Source: Miltoncostaea sp963703045 | Lineage (GTDB): Bacteria; Actinomycetota; Thermoleophilia; Miltoncostaeales; Miltoncostaeaceae | DNA length: 64,000 nucleotides | NCBI GenBank assembly: GCA_963703045.1 | Contig: OY969782.1 | Coordinates: 1,364,001 to 1,428,000, forward strand | Reading direction: 5' to 3' | Notes under the pieces: model-generated | Told to the model about the DNA's origin: nothing | Databases searched by the model: none | What the model saw: only the letters and a program-made list of their open reading frames with translations | Shown here: piece after piece, positions 32,740 to 41,225 of the stretch | Position numbering within the stretch: position 1 is the first letter of the stretch | How the letters are laid out: every line of letters starts with the position of its first letter | Made by a program: the position numbers and the translations under genes

Positions 32740-35135
32740 CGGGCTTCACGCTCGCCTACGAGGGGTTCGACCCGCGTCAGGAAGGTGTGCGCGAGGCCCT
32801 CACCTCGACCGGCAACGGCCTCTTCTGCACCCGTGGCTGCGCGGAGTGGGAGGACGCCGGCGACGTGCACTACCCGGGCACGTACGCACACGGCGTCTAC
32901 AACCGCGAGACGACCATCATGGGCGGGACGCCGGTGCCCAACGAGGACCTCGTCAACCTGCCGAACTGGCTCGTGCTGAAGCTCCGCATCGACGGCGAGG
33001 AGGTGCTCGCGCTCGACGACGCCGAGGTGCTCGGCTACCGCCACGAGTACGACCTGCGGAGCGCGGTGGTCTCGCGCACGCTGCGCGTGCGCGACCGGTC
33101 GGGCCGCACGAGCACGCTCGAGAGCCGCCGCTTCGTCTCGATGGCGCATGCCCACCAGGCGGGCATCGAGTGGTCGTTGACGCCGGAGGACTGGGCGGGC
33201 CGCGTCGAGGTGATCTCCGCGCTCGACGGCCGCATCAGCAACCGCGGCGTGGCGCGCTACCGGCCGCTGGAGGGCCGGCACCTCGAGCCGGTGCTCCCCC
33301 GCACCTTCGGCCCCGAGGTGATCGGCCTGATGCTGCGCACGCGCCAGTCGCGCACCTACGTCGCCCAGGCCGCACGCACGCGCGTCTTCGACGACGGCCG
33401 CCGGATCGAGGGCGAGCGCAGCCTCTACCAGCTCGAGGACTACGTGCAGCAGGTGATCGCGGTCAACGTGGCCCCCGGCGCCCCGCTGCGGGTCGAGAAG
33501 ATGGTGGCGCTCTACACCTCCCACGACCACGCGATCAGCGAACCGCTCGGCAACGCCGGCAAGTCGGTGCTCGACTACCCCGGATTCGACGAGGCCCTGG
33601 CCGATCATCGCGCCGCCTGGGAGGAGCTGTGGGAGGCCTGCGACCTGCACCTGCCGGGGGACGACCGCGCGCAGATGCTGCTGCGGCTGCACATCGCCCA
33701 CGTGCTCCAGGTCTGCTCGCCGCACACGCCCGAACTCGACGCCGGGGTGCCCGCGCGCGGCCTCAACGGCGAGGCCTATCGCGGTCACGTGTTCTGGGAC
33801 GAGCTCTACGTGTTCCCCTTCCTCAACTTCCGCCTGCCCCGGGTCAGCCGGCACCTGCTGATGTACCGGGCGCGCCGGCTGGGCGAGGCGCGGCGCGCGG
33901 CCCGGGCGGCCGGGCTGCGGGGGGCGATGTACCCCTGGCAGAGCGGCAGCGACGGCCAGGAGGAGACGCAGGTCGTCCACCTCAACCCGCTGTCGGGCCG
34001 GTGGGAGCCGGATTTCAGCCACAACCAGCGCCACGTCGGCGCGGCGATCTTCCACAACGTCTGGCACTACTTCCAGGCCACCGCGGACACCGAGTTCATG
34101 CGCGACCACGGCGCCGAGATGATGCTCGAGATCACCCGCTTCTGGGCGTCGCTCGCCCACCGCTCCCCCGACCGCGACCGGTACGAGATCCACGGGGTGA
34201 TGGGCCCGGACGAGTTCCACGACGGGCACATCGAGGGCGTCGAGGGGGGCCTGCGCAACAACGCCTACACCAACGTCATGGTCGCCTGGATCTGCGCCAC
34301 CGCACCGGCGGTGCTCGAGCTGCTGCCGGCCCGCCGCGCAAAGGCGCTGCGGCGGCGGATCGACCTCAGCGACGAGGAGATCGCCCTCTGGGACGACATG
34401 AGCCGCCGGATGTTCGTGCCGTTCCACGACGGCGGCATCATCAGCCAGTTCGAGGGGTACGAGCTGCTCGCCGACCTCGACTGGGACCGTTACCGGGAAC
34501 GGTACGGCGACGCGGTGCGGCGGCTCGACCGGATCCTCGGCGCCGAGGGCGACGACCCGGACCGCTACAAGGTCGCCAAGCAGGCCGACACCGTGATGCT
34601 CTTCTTCCTCTTCTCGTCCGAGGAGCTCGGACGTCTGCTCGGGCGCCTCGGATACCGCTTCACCGCCGAGGACGCGCGGCGCAACATCGACTACTACGAC
34701 GCCCGGACCACCCACGGCTCGACCCTCAGCTTCGTGACCCACGCCGGCGCGCTCGCCGCGCTCGACCCCGAGAGCTCGTGGAGCCGCTTCCTCATCGCGC
34801 TGGAGAGCGACATCGGCGACCTCCAGGGGGGCACGACGGGCGAGGGCATCCACATGGGGGTGATGTCCGGCACCCTCGACCTGGTGCAGCGCGGATACCT
34901 CGGGACGGCGATCCGCGGCGACGTCCTGCACTTCGCGCCGCGGCTGACCGGGCGGCTCGAGGGGCTCGAGCTCGCGATGCAGTTCCGCGGCACGCCGATA
35001 CGCGTCGCGTTGGCGGGCGGCCGCCTCACCGTGTCGCTGCCCGCCGAGGGCGCCGGGGGCCCGATCTGGATCGCGGTCGGCGGGCAGACGCGCGAGCTGC
35101 ACCCCGGCGAGACGCACCGGTTCCCGCGGTCGTGA
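32736..35135 (+). CDS. GH65-family disaccharide phosphorylase or hydrolase
   Basis: 799 residues. An N-terminal beta-sandwich (YEGFDPRQEGVREALTSTGN, LFCTRG) precedes the (alpha/alpha)6 barrel with GHVFWDELYVFPFLNF. The catalytic acid lies in IHGVMGPDEFHDGHIEG (about residue 489), with NNAYTNVMVAW and the phosphate-site loop RTTHGSTLSFV near 660. The family phosphorolyses trehalose, maltose, kojibiose or nigerose; specificity cannot be told by eye. It begins at GTG 32736 inside the P-type ATPase stop. No phosphoglucomutase gene is adjacent. Confidence 0.88.
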   Translation: MTGFTLAYEGFDPRQEGVREALTSTGNGLFCTRGCAEWEDAGDVHYPGTYAHGVYNRETTIMGGTPVPNEDLVNLPNWLVLKLRIDGEEVLALDDAEVLGYRHEYDLRSAVVSRTLRVRDRSGRTSTLESRRFVSMAHAHQAGIEWSLTPEDWAGRVEVISALDGRISNRGVARYRPLEGRHLEPVLPRTFGPEVIGLMLRTRQSRTYVAQAARTRVFDDGRRIEGERSLYQLEDYVQQVIAVNVAPGAPLRVEKMVALYTSHDHAISEPLGNAGKSVLDYPGFDEALADHRAAWEELWEACDLHLPGDDRAQMLLRLHIAHVLQVCSPHTPELDAGVPARGLNGEAYRGHVFWDELYVFPFLNFRLPRVSRHLLMYRARRLGEARRAARAAGLRGAMYPWQSGSDGQEETQVVHLNPLSGRWEPDFSHNQRHVGAAIFHNVWHYFQATADTEFMRDHGAEMMLEITRFWASLAHRSPDRDRYEIHGVMGPDEFHDGHIEGVEGGLRNNAYTNVMVAWICATAPAVLELLPARRAKALRRRIDLSDEEIALWDDMSRRMFVPFHDGGIISQFEGYELLADLDWDRYRERYGDAVRRLDRILGAEGDDPDRYKVAKQADTVMLFFLFSSEELGRLLGRLGYRFTAEDARRNIDYYDARTTHGSTLSFVTHAGALAALDPESSWSRFLIALESDIGDLQGGTTGEGIHMGVMSGTLDLVQRGYLGTAIRGDVLHFAPRLTGRLEGLELAMQFRGTPIRVALAGGRLTVSLPAEGAGGPIWIAVGGQTRELHPGETHRFPRS

Positions 35136-35161
35136 CGGAGCGGGCGTGACGATGTGAGTAG

Positions 35162-35193
35162 GGGCGCGGCCCCGTCCGGGAGCGGCCGCGCCC
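35162..35193. terminator. Hairpin terminator between GH65 and DUF3179 genes
   Basis: GGGCGCGGCC (35162-35171) pairs perfectly with GGCCGCGCCC (35184-35193) around a 12-base loop between convergent genes. No T-run follows, so it probably acts as an intrinsic-like stem in both directions. Confidence 0.6.
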
Positions 35194-35208
35194 GCCGGGC
35201 GACCACCC

Positions 35209-36378
35209 CTACGGGCCGCCGACGATCCGGGCGTCGGGGCGGAAGGCGGCGACGGCGAACCAGAAGGGCGTGTCGTGCGTGACGGGCCGCAGCCGGCTGC
35301 CGGCGAGCGGCCCGCTCCGTGCGACGCCGTCGCGGCCCCACGCGCTCCCCGTCTCGCGGTCGCGCACGCGCCCGCCCGTCTCGGAGAAGCTGAGCGTGCG
35401 GCCGCCGACGCGACGGTCGTGCACGACGGCGCTGCCCACGTCGCGCCCCTCGGCGATGACCCCGGCGTCGAGCGCCGAGGTCGTGCCGGGCGCCCACCAG
35501 ACGGTGAGCGGGGTCGCCCCCACCTCGGCGTCGACGACCCGGCGCCGCGAGAGCGCGGCGAAGGGCACCGCCACCAGCTCCTCGCCGTCCTCGACGCTGA
35601 CCACCCGCTCCTTGGGCGACAGGCGCCCGTCGGGGTCGCGCCCGGCGAGCAGGAAGGGCGGCGAGTCGATGTCGTCGTACCCGGTGTAGGGGTTGCGGCC
35701 GTAGGGCCGGTCGTGTCCGGTCTCGTCGGTCAACACCCGCCCCTGCGGGTGACGGGCGCGGAACTCCCCGAGCGAGACGAGCTGCGACGGCAGGCGCTCG
35801 AGGCGGGTGCCGGTGCGGGCGCCCACGATGGCCTCGCCGCTGAACTGCTGCCACCACGACTCGGTGGCGTCGTCCCACATCACGAGGTCGCTCAGCCGCA
35901 GGTTGCCGGTCGTGCCGAAGCGCAGGACGCGTCCGCCGACCTCGCGCCCGAAGACCACCGATGTGTTGCAGAGGGGGCAGAACGTGACAGCGATCGGCCG
36001 CCCCGCCAGCGTGTCGTTGACGATCTCGTGCCAGATCAGGACCCGGATCGGATACGCCCGCGCCTCGCCGTCGATCTCGACGGCGACCACCGGTTCACGG
36101 TCTTCGCCGTCGGCCTCGGCCACCGCGACGAAGCGCGGCTCGTCGATCGGGGGGATGCCGTCGCGCGGCGGGCCGCCCGCGAGGAACTCGTCGAGCGGCA
36201 CGCTGTGCCGCGAGAAGTCGGTCCGCCACCCCGCGCTCGAGACGCTGAGATCCTCCCCCGGGACGCCGCCCGCCCCGGCCGCCGGGCGGTCGTCGCCGCC
36301 GCGTGTCGCCGCGAAGGCCGCCCCCATGACGACGGCGGCCGCCATCAGGGCGATCGCGACCCACGACGAGCGGCTCAC
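35209..36378 (-). CDS. DUF3179 family exported protein with CPLC motif
   Basis: 389 residues with an N-terminal signal or anchor (VAIALMAAAVVMGAAFAA). The DUF3179 core has YPIRVLIWHEIVNDTLAG, then VTFCPLCNTSVVFGR, with Cys134 and Cys137 in a CxxC arrangement outside the membrane. Function is unknown in the family. ATG 36378 overlaps the CcdA stop by four bases, and TlpA lies directly upstream of ccdA, so all three form one operon. The CxxC pair and context suggest that the TlpA/CcdA system keeps this protein reduced. Confidence 0.85.
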   Translation of the reverse strand: MSRSSWVAIALMAAAVVMGAAFAATRGGDDRPAAGAGGVPGEDLSVSSAGWRTDFSRHSVPLDEFLAGGPPRDGIPPIDEPRFVAVAEADGEDREPVVAVEIDGEARAYPIRVLIWHEIVNDTLAGRPIAVTFCPLCNTSVVFGREVGGRVLRFGTTGNLRLSDLVMWDDATESWWQQFSGEAIVGARTGTRLERLPSQLVSLGEFRARHPQGRVLTDETGHDRPYGRNPYTGYDDIDSPPFLLAGRDPDGRLSPKERVVSVEDGEELVAVPFAALSRRRVVDAEVGATPLTVWWAPGTTSALDAGVIAEGRDVGSAVVHDRRVGGRTLSFSETGGRVRDRETGSAWGRDGVARSGPLAGSRLRPVTHDTPFWFAVAAFRPDARIVGGP

Positions 36379-37091
36379 AGTGGCGTCCCGAACGATCCGA
36401 GCCGGGTCGTCAGCTCGGTCATGCTGCCGGAGGCGAGCAGGACGCCGAACACCACGAGCACCGCGGCGCCCGCCATGCTGATCGCCGGTATGCGGGGCCG
36501 CAGGAACGCCATGGCGGTGGTGGCCTGCTGCAGGAAGAGCCCGGTGAGCAGGAACGGCAGCCCGAGCCCGACCGCGTAGACGAGCAGGAGCGACGCACCG
36601 AGCACCGGGTCGCCCCCGTTGGCCGCGATCGTCAGGGCCGCCGCGAGCGTCGGCCCGATGCAGGGGGTCCAGCCGGTCGCGAAGGCGACCCCCGCGAGGC
36701 CCGAGCCCGCGAGCGTCGCCGGCCGCCGCGCGAGGTGGACGCGCCGCTCCCGCAGGAGCATGGCCGGCACCCCGCGCCCGAGCAGGATCAGGCCCATCAG
36801 CACCACGAGGATGCCGCCGGCGATCTCGAGGGGCCGCCGCACCTCGAGGAGCGCGCTGCCGACCAGGCCGACGCTCGCGCCCAGGGCGGCGAACATCAGG
36901 CTGAAGCCGGCGACGAAGGCCGCGGTCGGCATGGCGACGTCACGGCGGCTCGGCGCATCCTCGTCCGAGAGGCCGACGCCCGACACGAACCCGATGTAGG
37001 CCGGCACGAGGGGCAACACGCAGGGCGAGGCGAAGCTCACGGCGCCCGCCGCGAAGACGACCGCGAACGAGATCGGGTCGCCGCCGAGCAC
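36375..37091 (-). CDS. ccdA: CcdA-type thiol-disulphide transmembrane carrier
   Basis: 238 residues with six helices. The conserved cysteines are in SFASPCVLPLVPAYIGFVSG and FATGWTPCIGPTLAAALTIA. CcdA/DsbD-type proteins carry electrons from cytoplasmic thioredoxin across the membrane to extracytoplasmic TlpA-like proteins, often for cytochrome c maturation. The start is GTG at 37091, two bases after the TlpA stop. It sits between tlpA and the DUF3179 gene in one operon. Confidence 0.88.
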   Translation of the reverse strand: MLGGDPISFAVVFAAGAVSFASPCVLPLVPAYIGFVSGVGLSDEDAPSRRDVAMPTAAFVAGFSLMFAALGASVGLVGSALLEVRRPLEIAGGILVVLMGLILLGRGVPAMLLRERRVHLARRPATLAGSGLAGVAFATGWTPCIGPTLAAALTIAANGGDPVLGASLLLVYAVGLGLPFLLTGLFLQQATTAMAFLRPRIPAISMAGAAVLVVFGVLLASGSMTELTTRLGSFGTPL

Positions 37092-37093
37092 GC

Positions 37094-37627
37094 CTACGAC
37101 CGCAGCGCGTCGGTCGCCTCGACGAGCTGCTCGTAGGTGACCTCGCCGAGGGCCTCGCCCGCGATCGTGCCATCGGCCCTCACGAAGACGGTCGTCGGCA
37201 GGCCGCGCAGGTTCAGCCGGGCCGCGAGCTCACCCTGCTCGTCGGAGATCGACGGGTGCGTCCAGCGGTAGCGCTCCACGAACCCGCGGGCCGCGCCCGG
37301 CGTGTCGGTCACGTCGATGCCGAGGAAGCCGACGTCGGGATTGTCCTCCGTGAACCGCCGGATGTCCGGCGCCTCGGCGATGCAGCCGGTGCACCAGGAC
37401 GCCCACATGTTGATCACGAGGGGCTTGCCGGCGAAGTCGGCGACGCCCACCGTCTCGCCCGTGACGGGGTCGGAGCCCGAGAGGGCCGGGACCGGCGGTC
37501 CCGTGCCGATCGCCACCGGGGCGCCCTCCTGGCGCGACGCGGCGACGAGGCCGACGACGATCACTGCGACGATGAGGACGGCGACGGCGACGAAGCCGCC
37601 GAGGCGGCGGCGCGAGGGGGGTGGCAC
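37094..37627 (-). CDS. TlpA-family thiol-disulphide oxidoreductase
   Basis: 177 residues with an N-terminal anchor (GGFVAVAVLIVAVIVVGLVA) and a thioredoxin-like domain holding VINMWASWCTGCIAEAPDIR (CxxC) and the cis-Pro loop LRGLPTTVFVRADGTI. It acts outside the membrane as a disulphide reductase that receives electrons from CcdA. The GTG at 37627 gives the natural anchor. It is the first gene of the tlpA-ccdA-DUF3179 operon and is divergent from the ECF sigma gene across about 100 bases. Confidence 0.87.
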   Translation of the reverse strand: MPPPSRRRLGGFVAVAVLIVAVIVVGLVAASRQEGAPVAIGTGPPVPALSGSDPVTGETVGVADFAGKPLVINMWASWCTGCIAEAPDIRRFTEDNPDVGFLGIDVTDTPGAARGFVERYRWTHPSISDEQGELAARLNLRGLPTTVFVRADGTIAGEALGEVTYEQLVEATDALRS

Positions 37628-37728
37628 GGACGGGCTCCCGGGTCGAGTTCTACCCCTGCTACACGGACCGGACCGCAATCGGATCAGCCCGTGATCCGCG
37701 GGGGCCGCGGCGGGTGTAGAAGGGGTTG

Positions 37729-38298
37729 ATGGACATCGTGCGCCCCATGGGCGCGGCCCGGCGCAGGCGCCGGCCCGTGTCCGACCTCGACGACGCCGAG
37801 TTACTGCGGATGATCGCCGGCGGCAGCGAGGTGGCCTTCGAGGCGCTGTGGCGGCGTTACGGCGAGGCCGTGCTCGCACTCTGCCGGGGCATCCTGCGCG
37901 AGACCGAGGCCGCCGAGGACGCCACCCAGGAGGCCTTCGCCCGCGTGTGGCGCTTCGCCGGCACGGTCGATCCGCGCCGCGGCGAGCCGGTCGCATGGCT
38001 GATGACCGTCGCCCGCAACAGCGCGCTCAACCTCGCGCGCGTCACGCGGCCGGAGCCGGTGTCCCGGGCGGGCGACGACGCCGACCCGGGCGCGGACGGC
38101 GAGCTCGTCGAGCGCATCTGGCTGCGCGGGGCGATCACCCGCCTGCCCGAACGGGAGCAGGAGGTGATCGGCCTCGCCTACTTCGCCGACCTCAGCCACT
38201 CCCAGATCGCGGCCCGCACCGGCGAGCCGCTCGGGACCGTCAAGTCGCGGATCCGGCGGGCGCTGGCCCGGCTGGGCGAGCTGGCGGGGGAGCGATGA
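37729..38298 (+). CDS. ECF-type RNA polymerase sigma factor
   Basis: 189 residues. Region 2 is seen as LWRRYGEAVLALCRGILRET and DATQEAFARVWRFAGT; region 4 is seen as LPEREQEVIGLAYFADLSHS and TGEPLGTVKSRIRRALARL. The layout resembles mycobacterial SigK/SigC-type ECF factors. The start is uncertain among ATG 37729 (AAGGGG is only 3 bases away), GTG 37738 and ATG 37747. The stop overlaps the anti-sigma ATG (ATGA). It is divergent from tlpA, so it may control that operon. Confidence 0.88.
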   Translation: MDIVRPMGAARRRRRPVSDLDDAELLRMIAGGSEVAFEALWRRYGEAVLALCRGILRETEAAEDATQEAFARVWRFAGTVDPRRGEPVAWLMTVARNSALNLARVTRPEPVSRAGDDADPGADGELVERIWLRGAITRLPEREQEVIGLAYFADLSHSQIAARTGEPLGTVKSRIRRALARLGELAGER

Positions 38299-38960
38299 GG
38301 CACGAGGACGCCGAGCCGCGGCTGCCCGAACTCGTCGGGCTGCACGCCGCCGGCCCCGACGACGCCGGCCTGCGGGCCCACGTCGCCGGCTGCGATCGCT
38401 GCGGCGCGCGCCTGCGCGCGCTGCGCGACATCGACGCCCGGCTGCGGGCGATCGGCCCGGCGGCGGCGCCCTCGCAGCGCCTCGAGCGCCGCGTCCTCGC
38501 CATCCCCACCGCGGCGGGCGCCCCGGCGCGCACCCGGACGCGGTGGCCGTGGGCGGCGGCGGCGGCCTGCGTGATCCTGCTGCTCGGGGCGCTGGTCGGC
38601 GTGCTGGCGACCGGCGAGCGCCCCTCGTCCGATCCGGGCTTCTCGGCCGAGCGCACGGTGCGCCTGACGGCGCCGGACGGGGCGGCGATCGAGGCCCGCG
38701 TCGAGGTGGGACGGGAGCGCGACGGGCGCGTCCCGGTGCGCATCGTGGCGAGCGGGCTGCCGCACGGCGGCGACCGCTACTACGGGCTCTGGCTGACCGG
38801 TGGGTCGGGCTCGGTGTCGGGCGGATCGTTCCGCCCCGACGGGGAGGGCCGATGCGTCGTCGTGCTCACCGTGCCGGCCGGCTCCTGGAGCGGGATCGAC
38901 CTGACGGCGGGAGACCGCCCGCCGTCCACGCGGACCACCGTGGCGAGTGGCGACCTCTGA
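38295..38960 (+). CDS. RskA-like anti-sigma factor with zinc-binding (ZAS) motif
   Basis: 221 residues. The cytoplasmic ZAS motif is H-x3-C-x2-C in LRAHVAGCDRCGARLRAL. It is followed by one membrane helix (AAAACVILLLGALVGVLAT) and an extracytoplasmic beta domain (RVPVRIVASGLPHGGDRYYG) of the RskA type. It should bind and inhibit the coupled sigma factor, releasing it on proteolysis or oxidation of the zinc site. Start ATG 38295 overlaps the sigma stop. Confidence 0.87.
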   Translation: MRHEDAEPRLPELVGLHAAGPDDAGLRAHVAGCDRCGARLRALRDIDARLRAIGPAAAPSQRLERRVLAIPTAAGAPARTRTRWPWAAAAACVILLLGALVGVLATGERPSSDPGFSAERTVRLTAPDGAAIEARVEVGRERDGRVPVRIVASGLPHGGDRYYGLWLTGGSGSVSGGSFRPDGEGRCVVVLTVPAGSWSGIDLTAGDRPPSTRTTVASGDL

Positions 38961-39234
38961 GCCGGCGCGGGCGGGCCTCGTGCCCTGCTCCGTCGAGCAC
39001 TGCCGGGACCGGGCGGCGATGCGGCGCACGATCGCGATCGCGCTCGTCGTCGGGACGCTGCTCACGCTCGTCAACCAGGGCGACCGGTACGCGTCGGGCG
39101 ATGTCGGGATGGCCGTGATCCTGCGGACGCTCGCGAACTTCGTGATCCCGTGGACCGTCTCGAGCGCCGGCTACATCTCGGCCCGGCGCGCGCGCCCGTG
39201 GCCGCCCGAGCCGCCGGCGGGCCCGATCGAGTAG
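38947..39234 (+). CDS. NrtS-like small two-helix protein
   Basis: 95 residues with two hydrophobic helices: TIAIALVVGTLLTLVNQGDR and LRTLANFVIPWTVSSAGYIS. The VGTLLTLVNQGD pattern matches the small nitrate/nitrite transporter NrtS family. The start could be GTG 38947 (overlapping the anti-sigma 3' end), GTG 38980 or ATG 39019; none has a strong ribosome-binding site. No nitrate or nitrite reductase genes are in view. It may be co-transcribed with sigma/anti-sigma. Confidence 0.6.
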   Translation: MATSEPARAGLVPCSVEHCRDRAAMRRTIAIALVVGTLLTLVNQGDRYASGDVGMAVILRTLANFVIPWTVSSAGYISARRARPWPPEPPAGPIE

Positions 39235-39284
39235 GCGGCGCCGCGCCGCTCCGACCCCGCGCCGAGGCCACGCCCCGCGTCGCG

Positions 39285-39848
39285 TCAGGGAGCCGGCGGA
39301 GCGGGCTCGGTGGGCGCGCCGTCGCGGTCGGGCGCCAGGTCGATCTGCCACCAGCCGACGTCGTGCCAGGCGCCGGCCTTGAAGCCGATGCGCGGGTGGA
39401 CTCCGACGAACGCGAACCCAAGGGCCTCGTGCAGGCCGACGCTCGCGTCGTTCGGCAGGGTGATGCGCGCGCACGCGGTCCGGAAGCCCTGCGCGCGGAG
39501 GCGGTCGAGCAGGTGGCCGTAGAGCCGGCGACCGACGCCGCTCCGGTGATGGTCGGGGCGCACGTAGACGGCGACATCGACCGCCCACCGGTAGCCGGCG
39601 CGGGGGTGGAAGGGCGAGGCGTAGGCGTAGCCGACCACCTCGCCGTCGCGATCGTTGACCAGCCAGGGGTGCGTCGGGGCGAGCCGCGCGATGCGCTCGG
39701 CCATCTCGTCGGCGCTCGGCGGCACCTCCTCGAACGAGGCGACCCCGTCGATCACGTGCGGTGCGTAGACCGCGGCGCACGCGCCCGCGTCGCGCAGCGG
39801 ATCGGCACGGCGGATGCCCACCGGCCTACGATCCCATGCGCCGCCCAT
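39285..39848 (-). CDS. GNAT N-acetyltransferase (phosphinothricin-acetyltransferase-like)
   Basis: 187 residues. Motif A is visible in VAVYVRPDHHRSGVGRRLYG (acetyl-CoA pyrophosphate loop RSGVGRR). The Pat-type ends are VGLHEALGFAFVGVHPRIGF and FKAGAWHDVGWWQIDL. These enzymes acetylate phosphinothricin, methionine sulfoximine or related amino groups; the natural substrate is unknown. The start is ATG 39848 or GTG 39821. It is divergent from the DksA-like gene. Confidence 0.82.
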   Translation of the reverse strand: MGGAWDRRPVGIRRADPLRDAGACAAVYAPHVIDGVASFEEVPPSADEMAERIARLAPTHPWLVNDRDGEVVGYAYASPFHPRAGYRWAVDVAVYVRPDHHRSGVGRRLYGHLLDRLRAQGFRTACARITLPNDASVGLHEALGFAFVGVHPRIGFKAGAWHDVGWWQIDLAPDRDGAPTEPAPPAP

Positions 39849-39929
39849 CCCCGAAAGGGTCACTCCCGGGTTTCGGCGACCGCCGGCGTCGAGCACACTG
39901 ACCCCACACACCCCCCGAGAGGACGACCC

Positions 39930-40286
39930 ATGGATCCCGGCCGTGCAGCGGAGCTACTCGCCGCAGAGCGTGAGCGCATCGAGGAGCAGTTGGAGCGCCT
40001 GACCGCCGAGATCGAGCAGGGCGGGCCCGAGGGCGGGCCGTCCGGGGAGGCCGACACCGGCGACCAGGGCGCCGAGCTCGCCGACCGCCAGCGCGACCTC
40101 GGCCGAATCGAGGAGCTCCGGGAGGAGCTCGCGGCGGTGGAGCGCGCCGAGGGCCGGCTCGCGGAGGGCTCGTTCGGCATGAGCATCGACAGCGGCGAGC
40201 CGATCTCGGACGCGCGGCTGACGCGCATCCCGACGGCCGAGCGCACCGCCGACGAGCAGAGCGCCTGGGAGCGCAACCCGATCTAG
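39930..40286 (+). CDS. DksA/TraR-like protein without the zinc cysteines
   Basis: 118 residues: a long helical coiled-coil pair (LAAERERIEEQLERLTAEIE and QRDLGRIEELREELAAVERA) then a DksA-type end, AEGSFGMSIDSGEPISDARL, LTRIPTAERTADEQ. In DksA/TraR proteins this end reads CVDCG ... C..C and binds zinc. Here all four Cys positions are Ser, Ser or other residues. It could still act as a secondary-channel factor of RNA polymerase. The ATG 39930 follows GAGAGGACG. Confidence 0.72.
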   Translation: MDPGRAAELLAAERERIEEQLERLTAEIEQGGPEGGPSGEADTGDQGAELADRQRDLGRIEELREELAAVERAEGRLAEGSFGMSIDSGEPISDARLTRIPTAERTADEQSAWERNPI

Positions 40287-41221
40287 CGGACCCGGCCCCC
40301 ATCGGCGGGGGCCCCCGCGAAGACCGCCGCGGTCCAGAGGTGGAAGAGGGCGTACGCGCGCCAGGGTCGCCAGGCCTCGGCGCGCGTACGCGCCGCGGCC
40401 GCCGTCCGCACGCCGAGGGCCCGGCGCAGCACCAGGTCGCCGGCGGGGTAGGCATCGCGGTCGCCGAGCACCCGCACCGCCACGTAGTCGGCGGTCCAGG
40501 GGCCGACGCCCGGCAGGTCGAGCAGCCGGCGGCGGGTGAGCTCGCGATCGGAGCCGTGATCGAGCCGCAGGCCGTCCACCACCGCCGCCGCGAGGGCGTG
40601 AAGGGTGCGCGCACGCGCGCCGGTCACCCCTGTCGCGGCCTGCAGGCGGGCGGGGCCGGCCTCGACCAGCGCCGCGGGCTGCGGGAAGCGCGCGAGACCG
40701 TCCCCGGCCGGCACTCCGAGGGCCGCGACGAGCCGCCCCGCGAACGTGCGCGCGGCGGCCAGCGAGACCTGCTGGCCGATGACGGTGAGGGTCGCGGTCT
40801 CGAAGCCGTTGACCGAGCCCAGCACGCGCAGCCCGGGTCGCGCGGCGACGAGCGGCCGCAGCAGCGGGTCGCCGCAGAGCGCGCGGCCCACCGGACCGGG
40901 GTCGGCGTCGAGGTCGAGCCAGCGTCGCAGCGTCGCGGCGACGTGGTCGATGTCGGCCGGGCGGGCGGGGCGCACCGTCGCCCCCACGGCGCCCGCGTGG
41001 GCGCGCAGGTTGACCGTGACGAGCGCGGGGCCCCCGGGGGCGGGCACCGCGCGCGTGAGCCCGGCCGGCTCCCGGCGCTCGAGCCCGGGGACCACGTGGG
41101 CGGTGAGCATGCGCTCGAGCGTGTCGGCGTCGAACGGGGCCCGGTACGGCAGCCGCAGCTCGAGCCCGGCGGCGCGGGGCGGGCCGCCCTCCCGGCGGGA
41201 CTCCGCCCCCCGCGGCGTCAC
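40283..41221 (-). CDS. alkA: DNA-3-methyladenine glycosylase II (AlkA family)
   Basis: 312 residues. An AlkA-N domain (LPYRAPFDADTLERMLTAHV) is followed by the helix-hairpin-helix glycosylase domain. The HhH motif is LDLPGVGPWTADYVAVRVLG and the catalytic Asp lies in YPAGDLVLRRALG. It removes alkylated bases (3-methyladenine and others). No Ada regulator or methyltransferase is fused. The start at GTG 41221 is four bases after the DUF2945 stop, suggesting co-transcription. Its 3' end overlaps the convergent DksA-like gene by four bases. Confidence 0.86.
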   Translation of the reverse strand: MTPRGAESRREGGPPRAAGLELRLPYRAPFDADTLERMLTAHVVPGLERREPAGLTRAVPAPGGPALVTVNLRAHAGAVGATVRPARPADIDHVAATLRRWLDLDADPGPVGRALCGDPLLRPLVAARPGLRVLGSVNGFETATLTVIGQQVSLAAARTFAGRLVAALGVPAGDGLARFPQPAALVEAGPARLQAATGVTGARARTLHALAAAVVDGLRLDHGSDRELTRRRLLDLPGVGPWTADYVAVRVLGDRDAYPAGDLVLRRALGVRTAAAARTRAEAWRPWRAYALFHLWTAAVFAGAPADGGRVR

Positions 41222-41225
41222 GACC

